From Vitrella brassicaformis (taxonomy: Eukaryota > Sar > Vitrellaceae), in contig CDMY01000371.1 of the NCBI GenBank assembly GCA_001179505.1, forward strand, positions 33,460 through 97,459: DNA of 64,000 bases, in the 5' to 3' direction. The translations under genes and the position numbers were made by a program. Position 1 is the stretch's first letter. Every line of letters begins with the position of its first letter. A model generated the notes under the pieces. That model did not search any database and was not told the DNA's origin. It worked only from the letters and a program-made list of their open reading frames with translations. Of the stretch, positions 20,701-32,400 are shown in pieces.

Positions 20701-23700
20701 CCTTCTCCCTCTCACTTTGTCCGTTTCACGGGCAGAATGACACAAACTAAGAATCGATATGGCGAGCTTTAGCGGAGCTCGCGGCGAGGAACTTGTGTCT
20801 TCCCCCCCCCTTGATGGATGCAGACGAGAGCTTAACGCGTCTCTGTCTCTCGCTACGTGTCTCTATTGCCAAACAGCATATACCTTTACGTGCGCATGAT
20901 GCTATTCACGTCGAAAAACTGTGCGGCACACGCCCAGATCAGAGAAAGAAGGAAAGAAAGAAGTACAAAGGACTACACGCAGATCTTGGATATTGTGGTA
21001 CAATGAATATCAGTTTCGATTGAGACATGGAAATTTTCAATTGACACCACCTCACCCACAACAACCACACACTTTCATGTCTCTTGTCTCAATTCTCAGC
21101 ACGCACCGGGTCGACACACATAACTCCTGTCAGATCCCGACAGATCCCGACACTGTGTGGCGGTGAGAGTGCTCCGCTGAGACTCGTCAATAAGCTGGTT
21201 CATCTTGATAATAATCTGGTCGATGCCCATTGCACTTCTGAGCGTTGCTCCTCTCTCTCTCTTTCGTTTGCGTGTCCTGCAGGCTGTGATTTGCCAGAAT
21301 ATTAGCTGCAGATTTCCATTGTAGAGAAGATGTGTGTTAGGCAGCTCGAGCCCAAGTGGAAATCCTCGAGGTAAGAGGAAGACACTATCTCGCTTCCACA
21401 GACAAGAATTCAGACACGAGAATTCAGACACAAGAATTCAGACACAAGAATTCAGACAAAAAGGAGCCTGCTACATATATCATGTCAGGAATGGCCACAA
21501 TGAGGACTCGTACACGGTCGCGGGCTCCGTGAAGGAGAAGAAGACGGTATGTAGGAAGCAGTGAGGCCACCTCACGTCCACTCCCTATGGCTGTCTTTGC
21601 CTTCCTTCTTCTTCGCATGGTGAACGCGAACTTCTACCGTTCGGCCAACCAGAGAGAGGCACTCGGGAACTGCGGCAACGCTGTCCAAGACGCTGGCGAC
21701 TGCCCAAGACGCGCTACGGGGACCCCGACAAAAGGTGATTCTCATTCGCATCATCCGCTGTGTTGGGCATGATCCGGTGTCTCCCGCATGTTCCACAGGG
21801 TGAGCGCTGCGGCAAGAGCGGTCGGTGGTTCAGAAAGAAGGACTAAAGGGTTTAAGCTGCCGGCTCAGGTGGCAGGGAAGGGATGTCAGGACGTGCATTT
21901 ACACCGTGCAGGGGATTTAGAGTATCCTTTTCGGACGAAGGGATCCCTGCTCAAGGCCCTTCGTGCTACCAAGGCCCCCTAGTGCACGAAACATTCTCAA
22001 AGGTGTTGAGGGCTTCAACTGGTTGCGGAGCGAGTTGCATGCAGTAGTCGTCTTAACTGCTGGTTTCTCCATCATCTTGATTTACTTATGAAACATCTTG
22101 CCTGCACATGTATCGACTCCAGGCACATCATGGTGCCGCACTCGATCTCAACGCGCACGGTCTGTCTCGCCGTCATTTTTCCTGCCCGGCACAATCTTCT
22201 TCATTTTCCTGCCTGGTTACACTCGCTCTGCATTGATTGACATACAAATTGACGCCATGATTGACATACAGATTGAAGAGGAGGATGGGCAAGACGAGAT
22301 TGCGCCGCTTGCAGTTTTCTGCAGAGATTTTCTCGCTGGAAGGAAACAGCGGCGCTGGTTAGTTTCGAAACACCGAGACTCTTTCTCACCATCGATCGTT
22401 CGGATACTTTTTTTCCATCGCTGACTTTCTTCATAATCCTTTTCTTTTTACTCTTTTCTTTTCTTTTCTACGCTATCTCTCTCTCTCCTCCAAACGGTCT
22501 CCTACAGCCAAAGGCTGCTCGAATTGCCATTCCTCGTGGAAGATTTCTGGCTTATATGACATATGTGCGCACGTCATTTTTGGACAGTTACAAGTTGCTG
22601 AAACAAGCTGAAGTACCAGGCAAGAAAGGGTGAATCCGGGACAAACAAGCATCTCGGAGATCCATCTCGCAAAATCCTAAACAAAGCTACCAGATTGATA
22701 AAGCCGTAGATCTTTCGAAAACAGCTTTCGCTGACAATGAGCGCCCCAAAGATGACACTTCCTATCACCGGTTCATTTCTCTTCGACAGACTTTGGTCAA
22801 GAATTCGTCTTGATTGAGACGAAAAGCAAGCATTCATACAGGTTGTCTCTCGCTGCTTTTTGCATGTATGTTCGTCATGTCTGATTCGAGCGTGTGTGGC
22901 TTCTAATTTCAGCATCTGGCGAAATTGAGCGCTCTATCATGTCTCATGATTAATTGATCCATTGGTGCATTAAATGACTCTCAAGTATCTGATTCATCGA
23001 CCGAAGCTTGTCGACCACCGTTGGATCGCGCGCTGACCGCTTGACTGGAGGCCTGAACAGGTAATCGTTGGTCTGTCTGTCTGCCAGGTCGTCGTTTCAA
23101 TCGTTGGTCTACAGGGACCAGAGGCCACGAAAAACAAGAATGCACCTTGCAGCTAGCTTAAGTGCGACTCACAATGGCGGCGCCAACTTTCTTCTCTCCT
23201 CTGAGCTCACTATTGCGGAGTGTCCAGCAAGCTAGCGGGCTGGGGAAAACAGCACCTCTACCTTTCACTTTGGCCAAGATACTTTGCCGAGAACTCCTAA
23301 GAACCACGGTTCTAGTCTGGGTGACAACCTCTTCAGGGGGAGAGAAATGAGATGCATCAACCCTGCCACGTTCTTGACGTGTGCAAACAAAAACGAAGAC
23401 GAACTTTCCTACACTTCATGCTACATTTGTCGGAGCCACGATGCAACGCTGACGACGTGAAGCGTGAAGAGGGACGGGCACAATCCGCGGAGTGATCAAA
23501 GGCAACGTCAACGATTTCAGTACTGATTGCGTTTATGTTTTCAATTGGAATTGGTCCCTGCTGTTTAATTCAGGTCACAAGTGAATACGCCCTGCGTCGA
23601 AACAGTTATTGACACAAATGCATGGAAGTGTCAACGTAATCGAGAAGAACGTGCGATTGTCACATCGGATCACATCGGATAAACACCCAGGCGAATCTAC

Positions 23701-23820
23701 CCAAGCCGCATGACATCCGAGAGAGGTTGACCCGAATCCGCGGGAGTGCTCTTCGTGTACCTGAAAAAGCCGGGGGGCACAAGACAGCAACCAGAAACGG
23801 TGCAAGCTGCCATCCAAGAC
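20701..23820. other. Region without a convincing gene
   Basis: This lies upstream of the Ubl gene and downstream of the PRPF38B-like gene. Tetranucleotide repeats are sparser than elsewhere and the base composition looks more AT-rich. Short plus-strand stretches at about 21463-21544 and 21650-21982 could be exons: a possible intron with a GT donor near 21735 and a pyrimidine-rich acceptor near 21799 would link them, but no frame gives a recognisable protein. Pyrimidine-rich runs occur at about 22434-22500. The rest shows nothing I can support. Confidence 0.45.
21401..21457. repeat. 14-bp minisatellite, four GAATTC copies
   Basis: GAATTC recurs at 21406, 21420, 21434 and 21448, exactly 14 bp apart, inside the unit AGAATTCAGACACA with one substitution and degenerate ends. 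The period is not a multiple of 3, so a coding read-through would cycle frames. Confidence 0.85.
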
Positions 23821-26800
23821 TTACTTTTCCATGAGCTGAGCCATTTTCTGTTTGTGCTCAAGTGACGGTTCTTTTCTGTCTGCAATACGGTCGGAAAAAA
23901 CAATGAGCGATCGGCCTCTTCGTTTGACTTCATTGCCAATCGAGCATACCCTCTTGTTCGGGAGATGGGCTGCGCCTTTTATCCTCGTCCCTGGGCTGTC
24001 GATTTGGGCTTGGTGAACTGTTCTCAAGAAGTGCACAACAGACACATTGCAAGAATCCGTTTGATCGTCTGTGTCTTTCGGCAGGAAGAAAAGTGTACCG
24101 GGACTTCTTGCGAGTCGACTGGAGGATTTTTGCGGAGAGGGCAGACTTGTAGGATGTCGGCCGTCTGCACGAAATCGATGGAAATGACCGTAGAGCATAG
24201 ACAGCAAAGGGAGACAGATAAGAAAACAGTTCAACCGCCCTCAATATACTTGATTCTCTTCACCTGGCGTAGTCCTTCCCGCTCGCAAGTGCCTTGTTTC
24301 GTTCACGTTTCCGAAACTCTTCCATCAACTCCTCGTTTGTCTGAAAGGCAGCATGTCAGTTGCCAGGCCTAGTGGTGTGAATAACTGGACGCGGTATCCC
24401 TTCTACCGCCCTTTTATACCTTTGGGCGGTCACGGTCCGATCTCTCTCGGTCTTTTTCGTCCCAGTCGCGCCAGTCTCGTTTCGATCCTCTGTCCCTGTC
24501 CCTACTGCGGCTCCTTTCTCTCTTCACTCGCCGATATTCCGGCTCTCCCGAACCACTGCGGCTGCGGGCATGGTGGTCACGTCTGATTTCACGCAATGGT
24601 CGGACTTCTGTGCATGTAGGGAGAACAATGCATTTGTCGAACCTTCGTCGATCGCGTTCCACGTGTCTGCCGCGGCCATCGTCAAACTCCTCCGAAGGGG
24701 ACCTGAGCGGCAGGCGTGGGTAATATATGCCTTTGTTTGTCCAATACTGTTGCCACACCTTCGTCGTCGACTCGCGTCTTCGCGGCGACGCCTTTCCCCG
24801 TCTCTCTCTTTCCTCTTCTCGTGATGGTCACTACAAGTTACAAAGTCAGCTTGATGCATTCTATAAAAACAGAAAAGAAATTCGAAGCTTGCCTCTCCTG
24901 CTTGCGCCGGTCCTGCCTGTCTTCTGACTTCGATGCACTGCGTGACCGCGAGTACCGGACATCGTACTTCCTGTCCTTGAGATTCCCCCGCTCGTCGTTA
25001 CGTCTCCCATCGTCTTCTCTTGGTGCACTTTCATCAATTTCGGCATCAGCAGGACCATTGTCTCCCAAAGCGTCTTCCTCCTCGTCTCTACAAAACACGT
25101 TGGAGGGGACGACTCATACTTGCAAAATCTCCTGTTCGGACAGAAGGCCTTACGTTCGCAAGATGACGAGCCCGAGATCGATTGTCTCCTCCGAACCATC
25201 TTCCAGCGCAACTAGACAGGATAGGCGGCCAGCATTCTTGTCAATCACCCTCACGACTGCCCCTTCCAGCCAGTCCCCGCTGCAAAATAGCGCAGCCACA
25301 TTGCCTTTTCCCTTTTTTTTAAAAAGGGAGCAAATTGCTGATATCTTCTCACTTGGAGCAGGCATCCACCTTCGTTCCCGGCACAAATTCTTCGATTCTC
25401 TGCTTGTTGGACTTCTTCCGCTTCCGGTGCTCATCCATCGCGATTAGCTGTCAAGAAACAAAACATGAGAGGACGTCATGCGAAAGGGCCTTAGTAGTAA
25501 CAATCGTCAAAAACCTGTGCGCCATATTGCGTCTTGATCTTCACAGGCAGCCTCGGCAGGACTGCACCAACAACGATTCCGAGACGTGAAAAGCGTCTCT
25601 GGTTGTACGTCTCCGTGTACCTGTGGAGCTGTGTGAGCCGTACTTGTCCTCGGTAATCAGGCTCTCAACAAACTGCCCCATCTCCCTGAGGCAGTTGAGA
25701 AGAAAGCGACCGTGGACCGAAGAATTTGTTTCTTCGTATTTTCCAGGTCCGTACATCTTTTTGTTTTTGTCAGTGCCTGGAGCGAACTCTTCGTCGTCCA
25801 AGAAGTACGGCTCGTACCACTTCCACAGCTTCTGAGGATCCAGAATGTATCGCAGGTACAAGAACCCACAAGCGCGGATGTACGGCGAGTCTTGATGATC
25901 CAGAAGGCTCTTGACCTGTTGTTCACGAGACGCACCGTTGTAGAGTTCACGAGAATCCCAGTGCTCACCTGTTTTTCCGTAAGCCGCATCGTAAAGAACT
26001 TGTACAAACAGCAGAAGAGCGTGGATGGCGCCCGAGAGTTGCCCGCACAGTAAGGGTCTGAGGCAATGTAGGCGCCACAGATGGCATCAACGCACGGGAG
26101 AAAGACGTCAGTTGTTACCTGCGTGATCTGCATATTGGTAGATCTGAGACATATGGTAACGAAAGGAGATGTGCAGAAACACGTGTCATGTGTTCTCTGA
26201 CCGGCCACTCACCTCGTCCACGACTTCATGAAACTGCTTGAGAGCGAATAGGCTCTTGTAGTACTCGGAACTGAGGATGTTCTCGCGCAGCAGGGTGTTC
26301 AAATTGAACGTGGTTGGATTTGTCCTGACACAGCCGGAATGAAACAACGAAATGGCTGCTAGTATGCACACGAAGTCGTTCGTGCGACGTACATTTCAAC
26401 CATGTTTGGCTTTTCCAGCGAGTCGGACTGAGCCTCCTGCTGACGCTGCACCCTGCCAAGCTGGTGCTGATGGTGCACAACAACCAAAGAAACTCGGTGC
26501 CTCTTTCCTCATGTCATGTAACCGCTTACCACAGCAGTTTTGTACTTTCGACAGAATTTGCACGACAGCTGCGGCTTCGTGTGCAGATGGCACCTCAGAA
26601 TCTCAGGCTCTTCCTGTAGGTAACCAGTCGATTGCTGCGCACCCATGGCACTGCCTGCACTTCCTATACCCATCGCGCCAACAGCATCAACCATGGGAGC
26701 GTATGCCGCCCCCTGAGTCGCGACGGGAGCTGTCTCTTGCTGTGCTGGCGGAAGCTGGCTTGCCGTAGGGACGCTTGGGCCAGAGTTCTCGTTCGGAGCC

Positions 26801-27086
26801 GCGTCGTATGGTGACTCACCCCATGCAGCTGCGCAGCACATAGTCAATAGACAAAGGATGACAAGAGTCTGCTAAAGCTCTTTCCTCACTTACCCGCGTT
26901 ATACACCCCAAATGCTTGCTGCTGTGAAGACGTGACTGCAGGAGCGACACTAGCCTCCACAGGCTGCTGACCGCTTGCAGGAACAGGTTGGGCGCCGGTT
27001 GCAGCCTGTTGTTGCTGAAGCGGTGCTTGCATCGACATGTATGCTTGTTGAATGGGGAAGGGGTAAGGCCACGGCCACGGCAGCAT
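23821..27086 (-). CDS. PRPF38B-type pre-mRNA splicing factor
   Basis: Prp38-family proteins act in activation of the spliceosomal B complex. The Prp38 domain is clear: FNLNTLLRENILSSEYYKSL (about 26320-26260), VFLPCVDAICGAY and STLFCCLYKFFTMRLTEKQ (about 26110-25970), DHQDSPYIRACGFLYLRYIL with WKWYEPYFLDDEE (about 25910-25790). Before it come a Gln/Ala/Pro-rich N-terminus (from MLPWPWPYPFPIQQ, ATG at 27086) and a Cys/His segment CHLHTKPQLSCKFCRKY. After it come a basic stretch (MDEHRKRKKSNKQ), a Tudor-like segment (GDWLEGAVVRVIDK ... EDGSEETIDL, about 25290-25150) and an Arg/Ser/Asp-rich tail ending KMAQLMEK. The RS tail supports the 38B subtype. Exact exon borders were not all resolved. The gene is divergent from the FAM13-like gene, 243 bp away. 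Confidence 0.85.
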
Positions 27087-27329
27087 CTTTGCTATTGCTT
27101 CACTCACAGGGTGTAGATGTTTCAGCCTAGAATGTGAAACAAGAAACCGCATTCGGTGGAACGGCTGCGCGTTTGGCCACCATGATGCTAGCGCTCAGTT
27201 ACGACTAAGATAACGAGTTCTCTGCGAGCTGCATCTGCAGCTAAGCTCGCATGAGAAGGAGGATCGGATCGCAGAATATCCACAGAGCGTGCACCGCTGG
27301 TCTCTTCAAGACTGTCTTTGGCAGTGGGA

Positions 27330-29086
27330 ATGGACGTCGACAATTGGTATCTCTCCGAGACGGTCTCAGGCTTTGCAAACAACTTACTGGTGAGCAAATG
27401 AGGTGTGAAAGCGTCCGGATATTTGGATCTGCGCCATCCGTTTCCTCCTTCTATCAGACATTCGAGATAGTGAGCGTGCCAAAGCCCATTCCACGACGCT
27501 GGGTCGAGGATGCGCCAAGTAGGGAAGTCATGCTAACGCTGCTGCTGCGCACTGTATTATCCGTGTGTACGATTGCTCCTCCTAGTTGAAGATTTGGCTG
27601 ATCTTGAGGTGGAGGTCGCTGACGAGAAGGCCCTGTTGGACGAGCCTTCTGCTGGCCTCTTTGGCGCAGGCGCGCTGGCAGCAGATCCGTGCCGGCCTTC
27701 GGACGCCCCGTCTCAACGCGAGAAGGAGAAGGAGTTGGGGGCTCAGAGCGATAGGAGGCGCTCTGCTCCTTTACCCTTAGCCAAGGCGCTGAGTGGAGAG
27801 GAGACCAAAAACGAGCTGGGTGAGACAGCCTGAATGGATCAGTGTTAGGTAATGTGTGTGTCTGTTCAATCAGCGCCTGGTTTTTCTGAGGAGGATGGCA
27901 AGGACGCGCTGGAGAAGGCCCGAATTCGTCTCGGTCTGGGCCCGCCTCGCATGATGTCCCAACCACGGAGAGACGCAACGGATGGTGATGCAGAAGATGA
28001 CATGGATGATGTACCGGTCGGGGAAGAACCTGTTCTGTGCCTTGATCGTCCCGATTTGGAGCGTTGGTCCAAGAACGATCTGGAAAGAGAGAAGAAACAA
28101 GTGAAGAGGTACACAGGCAGGCAGGGGGGCGAGGAAGTACGCGGACAGGCAGGCAAGGCTAGCAGCCAGGAAGGTAGTGGAGCCCCAGCTGGTACCGAGA
28201 GGATTGGCTTTCTCGTTCCTGTTGTCAGCGAGCTCAAGAAATATGACACCGCCTTCGAGTCGGCTTATGGAAGGCTGGTAGAACAAGGAGCGGTCACATT
28301 GTGACGACTTGACAGTCTACTCATTGGTTGGATGCATGTGTCCGTCGCTGCAGCCGAATCGGAAGGAGAAGGAGCCCATGCGTCCCCTGTATTGCTACTA
28401 TCGCAAGCTGAAGGCAATGATCGGCAACGTGTCGACCTCCCGTCAGGGGTACGCCCTCAGCCAGAGGAGCTCCCGCGATCGGCGAGCCACTCCATCCTCG
28501 CAGCAACAGCAGGGGGGCGCCAAAAGCGGGTCGGCCGTCAGTGGGCGGTCAGAGGTACCGCTGAGCGAGGTACCCTCGTCAAGGGGCGACTCAGCTCAGG
28601 ACCTAGGCGAGTCGGGCGCCAGGGCACCGCGGCACCGAGAGCCAGCTCGGCAACAAGGGGTGGATGTTCCCGCTGCGTCGAGCAACAACGACGAGGGGGA
28701 GCGCTACAGGCAGCGGCTGGACCAGCTATATCGTGAGAAGACTCGCCTGCGTCACGTGCTACAGGTAGCCACACACACACCGACGGCAGGGAATAGAGGA
28801 CACATCGTGTAACGGCTTCAACTGATTCAGAAATATCAGACCAAGTTCATGGCGGAGAACTCGCGCAAAATCCGCTTCCACAAGGACATTCTGCCGATCG
28901 AACGAGTAAGCGAACGGATGGTGGGGTGTGCGCGGCACACGAGCACTCAGATGGACTGCGAACCGTGTCTGGGGTGCCTTTATGCAGGAGTACAAGTGCT
29001 ACAAGCAGTGTAAACAAGAGATTCAGCGGCTGACGTCGCTCTTGGGGACGTCTGGCAGTGCAGAAGCGGTCTCTGATGTCGACTGA
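27330..29086 (+). CDS. FAM13-like domain protein, 447 aa
   Basis: Seven exons (27330-27389, 27458-27518, 27586-27819, 27874-28277, 28354-28764, 28831-28905, 28988-29086) sum to 1344 nt in one frame, all GT-AG. The recognisable part crosses the fourth intron: SELKKYDTAFESAYGRL then PNRKEKEPMRPLYCYYRKLK. This resembles the conserved block of FAM13 and related proteins (Lys-rich helix, YD-x-F, GR-x-P, EKE-x-x-RPLY). Two more helical Lys/Arg-rich segments (ERYRQRLDQLYREKTRLRHV and the C-terminal YKCYKQCKQEIQRL) suggest coiled coil. No Rho-GAP domain is present, unlike animal FAM13A. Function unknown; an adaptor role is a guess. The start ATG opens MDVDNWYLSETVSGF, the only one that keeps frame with exon 2. 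Confidence 0.78.
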
Positions 29087-29473
29087 TGCTGGTTTCAATC
29101 CTTGCACGATTAGCTGAGTTGTGCCAAGAGTCCGTGTGCATCACATGGACACGATGTCTCTCGGCAGAAAGGAAAGGTCTGTCTCTGTCCTAACAGAAAG
29201 AGCCTAGGCCTGGTGCACAACATCCGTACACAGACGTGCAGGTGAATTACACAGACTGTATGTACATACGTACACACTCCTGACTACACAAGACAGACAG
29301 ACAGACAGTCAGTCATATGTACACGTGGCTGACAAATATACGCAGTGATGAATGAATGGTGAGTGGATGAATGAATGGTGAATGAATGCATGATCCGTCA
29401 TGGTTAAATCCATTCCCGCCCACACCCATTTCCACCCTCCCACCCACCCGCCGCCCGCCCGCCCAGACGCAGA
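29087..29473. other. Convergent intergenic region
   Basis: This holds the 3' flanks of the FAM13-like gene (+) and the ZP-like gene (-), with short CAGA and AATGAATG repeats. No gene seen. Confidence 0.6.
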
Positions 29474-32400
29474 GCTATCGTCCGAAGGGGCTACCCACGG
29501 CAGACGGAATGCGCTGCATGGTGTCGTTTAAGCCCAGAATAGCCCGTTCCACGTCGTCGATGTCAGGGCCTATTTGGGGTAGTATAAAGTTAGCTGAGAG
29601 ACACAGACAGACACCATACCCATGAGGGGGGCCCGTGTCGTTATTCGTTCATTGCTTGGAGGAAGGAGGTGTCGTTGCCCCGTGTGTGCGTGCATACCGG
29701 GGATGACTTGGCTTTCCCATATGTATGTGAACTGAGTGACACGCACCAGGGAATGGGGAGACAAATGGGCGAGTGAATGAGGGCGTTCGTCAGCTTACCT
29801 TGCCCACAGTGATGGAGTAGAGGAAGAGTCTATTGCCCTCGTCCTCTATGAAGTCAAAACCTACACCCACGTCTTCTGTCTCCACCTCAAACGAGGCCTC
29901 AGGAATGCCATCGTTCCCCACACCTACACAAACACACATGCCAGACGGAGCGTCCCTCACACGGACGGCGCCAGTCCCCCATCCCCAGCCAACACTCGTC
30001 GGCAACACTTACCAGCACCCGCAGACACGTACGCCGTGCCTGCAACAGACCAATGTCAACCAATCAGTGCCACCCCGGTTTGCACACACCCATCCATCCC
30101 TCGTGAGATCGTCGCCAAGCGTGCATTGCTTTTCTGCTTACCCAGGCGGCCATATCCCACTTGGATATAGACCTCCTCACTGAGCCAGAGCAGACGACCC
30201 CAGAGACACAAACAAGGATGAGTGGTGATGTGTCGCTGTGAGAGCAACCAGCCCAGCTGGAGCTGCCTTTTTGGTGTCTCTTCACCTCCGATTGTCCACG
30301 AAATCTGCACGGCAGGTGGCAAGCAACACACGACAGCGAGCATGGCATCCAGTGATGGATGATGCAGTGGCGTTAGCGCCCCTACCTCCGTTGAGCAATA
30401 ACTGCCACCCATCGCCCCAGTTCCCTGCACACGAATCGAGCGGTGGAAGCAACCAGGTAGGAAAGAAGAATGGATGTGCTGCCACTGAGCTGCCTGACCG
30501 TCATCGGCGGGCAAATCTGTGCGTCTGACTGACCTTGGAAGTCTGTCTCCCGCTCGTCAAAGTCACGGAGCACACTGAACTGGTATCCGAGCACCCCCGC
30601 ACTCACCGCAACCTCAGTGTCGCTGTCACGACCATTCACAAGGCATAGATGATGGATGGCGTGTGCTGTATGCCTGTGCGCGCAGGGTCTGTCCTCTTTG
30701 CCTCTGTCCTTTCTAGGTAGGACCCTCACTCACTTGAGGTCGGTTCCGACGGCAACTCCGATGGACTTGTAGCCAACGAATACCTCCGTGGCCAGCTCCT
30801 CATCATCACCAGTCTGCGCAGCAAGCAAAGCAAGAGGCGCACGCCACCCGCAAGCCCGTCGGTCCTGTGCTTGTACTGCACTGTGGGTGAGTACAGTACG
30901 TACGTACGTACCGTCGGGTCTTGGGTGTCCTCGAAGTCGTGTCTGACGGCCACTTCAGTGTTGCGCACCTTCACACGCTGACCGTAGTCCTCGTCGCGAA
31001 GGTCCACCAAAGTGCCGGACGAGACGCCACGGGCAACAACTGGTGGATTGATGATTGGATGCATGGTTCGATGGATGACAGGCACACAGGCGGTCAGACG
31101 CACAGCACACACACATGCAGACAGACATGCGTCGTCCGTGAATGTGTGAGTACGTACCCAAAACGTTGGTGGCCGGGTCATCAAAATCTCGATCGACCCT
31201 GACACCTGCCCACATAGAATACACGCAGAGAAGGCTCTGCTGCATTGCATCCATCTGTCACGTTCGACGGCGCGCTCACCGTATGCTCCGTATGTGACTC
31301 CGACCCCTCCCTCCAGGTCCTGCTCATCGGTAGAGACGGACACGGCCAACTTGCCCCACTCGGTGTCCACTTGTGTCTCACGGTACAAGGCACCAACACC
31401 CACACTGACCAACGCACACACACACACACACTTGTTGTTTGGCCCTCCTTCCCTGACTGAGCCAGTCCGTCACGAGTGAGGGGTTGGCTCACTCACCCGA
31501 CGCCTCCGAAGTCGTTTCCGACTCGGACAACTGTTTGTTGTTCGCCACGGTCCCTGCCCCAGTTGACGCGCCAGTTGTCGTACACGATGTTGTTGGCCAA
31601 CTGGTTGAACACGCCGTCATTCATACCAGCGAATGGCTCTGCCGCGGCCTGATGCATGAATGGATGGATGACACACGCATGAACAGCCACACACAAGGAA
31701 CAAGCGCCATGCGCGTGACGGTCCTGTCCCATCCCTCCCTCCCTGCATCTATATCGTACATACCGCATCGGCAAAGAGTTGGTCAACGGCGTTGAGCTGC
31801 ACTGGGGCCCTGCCGCCCTCGGCCTCCGTGGCTGCACTCCAGGCGTCGTTGTTGGCGGGCCCCGTCTGCGATGACACGGGCACAGCGGCCCCGGGGCCGG
31901 CCTGCTGCCGTGCATATGCGCTGGCAGCCTCAGCGAGGGCATCAGGGTGGGGCTGGCGGAACTCTTTCGATCCACCAAGCTGCTCCTTCCCCTCCTGAGC
32001 AAAGTGGCCCCCCGTGAAAGACACGCCCTTGTTGAATGACTCCCTGTCGATGGGTTTGTTGAATCCGCCCTGGCCGCCCAGTCTGCTGCCGATTCCCCGC
32101 TGTGCCCTGCCCCCACTGCGGCTCGACGTTGACACGCCGGCGCCAGCTGACGTGGCTGTGGTGGCCCCTCCGCCGAATGATTGGCCTGACGTGCCAGCAC
32201 TGGACGAAAAGGCGTTGGACGGGCTGTTCCGGGCCGGCACGACGCGACCAAGGGACACGTCCTCGAACGGGTCCTCTAATGTGTCCTGCCCACGTCCAGC
32301 GATGCCCCTTGCCTGGAAGAATTGGTCCGCTTGCCTGCCCAAGGCCGCGAGCACTGGGGGTGCGATCGTGGCTGCACCGCCCGGCGCCTGGAGGGGTCGA

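Noticed and set aside
21401-21457. CRISPR-like direct repeats
   Set aside because: Units are 14 bp with no spacers, in a eukaryotic genome; it is a minisatellite.
21587-21982. Possible small ribosomal-type basic protein in two exons
   Set aside because: One frame gives a basic peptide ending near GKSGRWFRKKD, but the splice phases do not join and no family could be named; mentioned only as possible exons.
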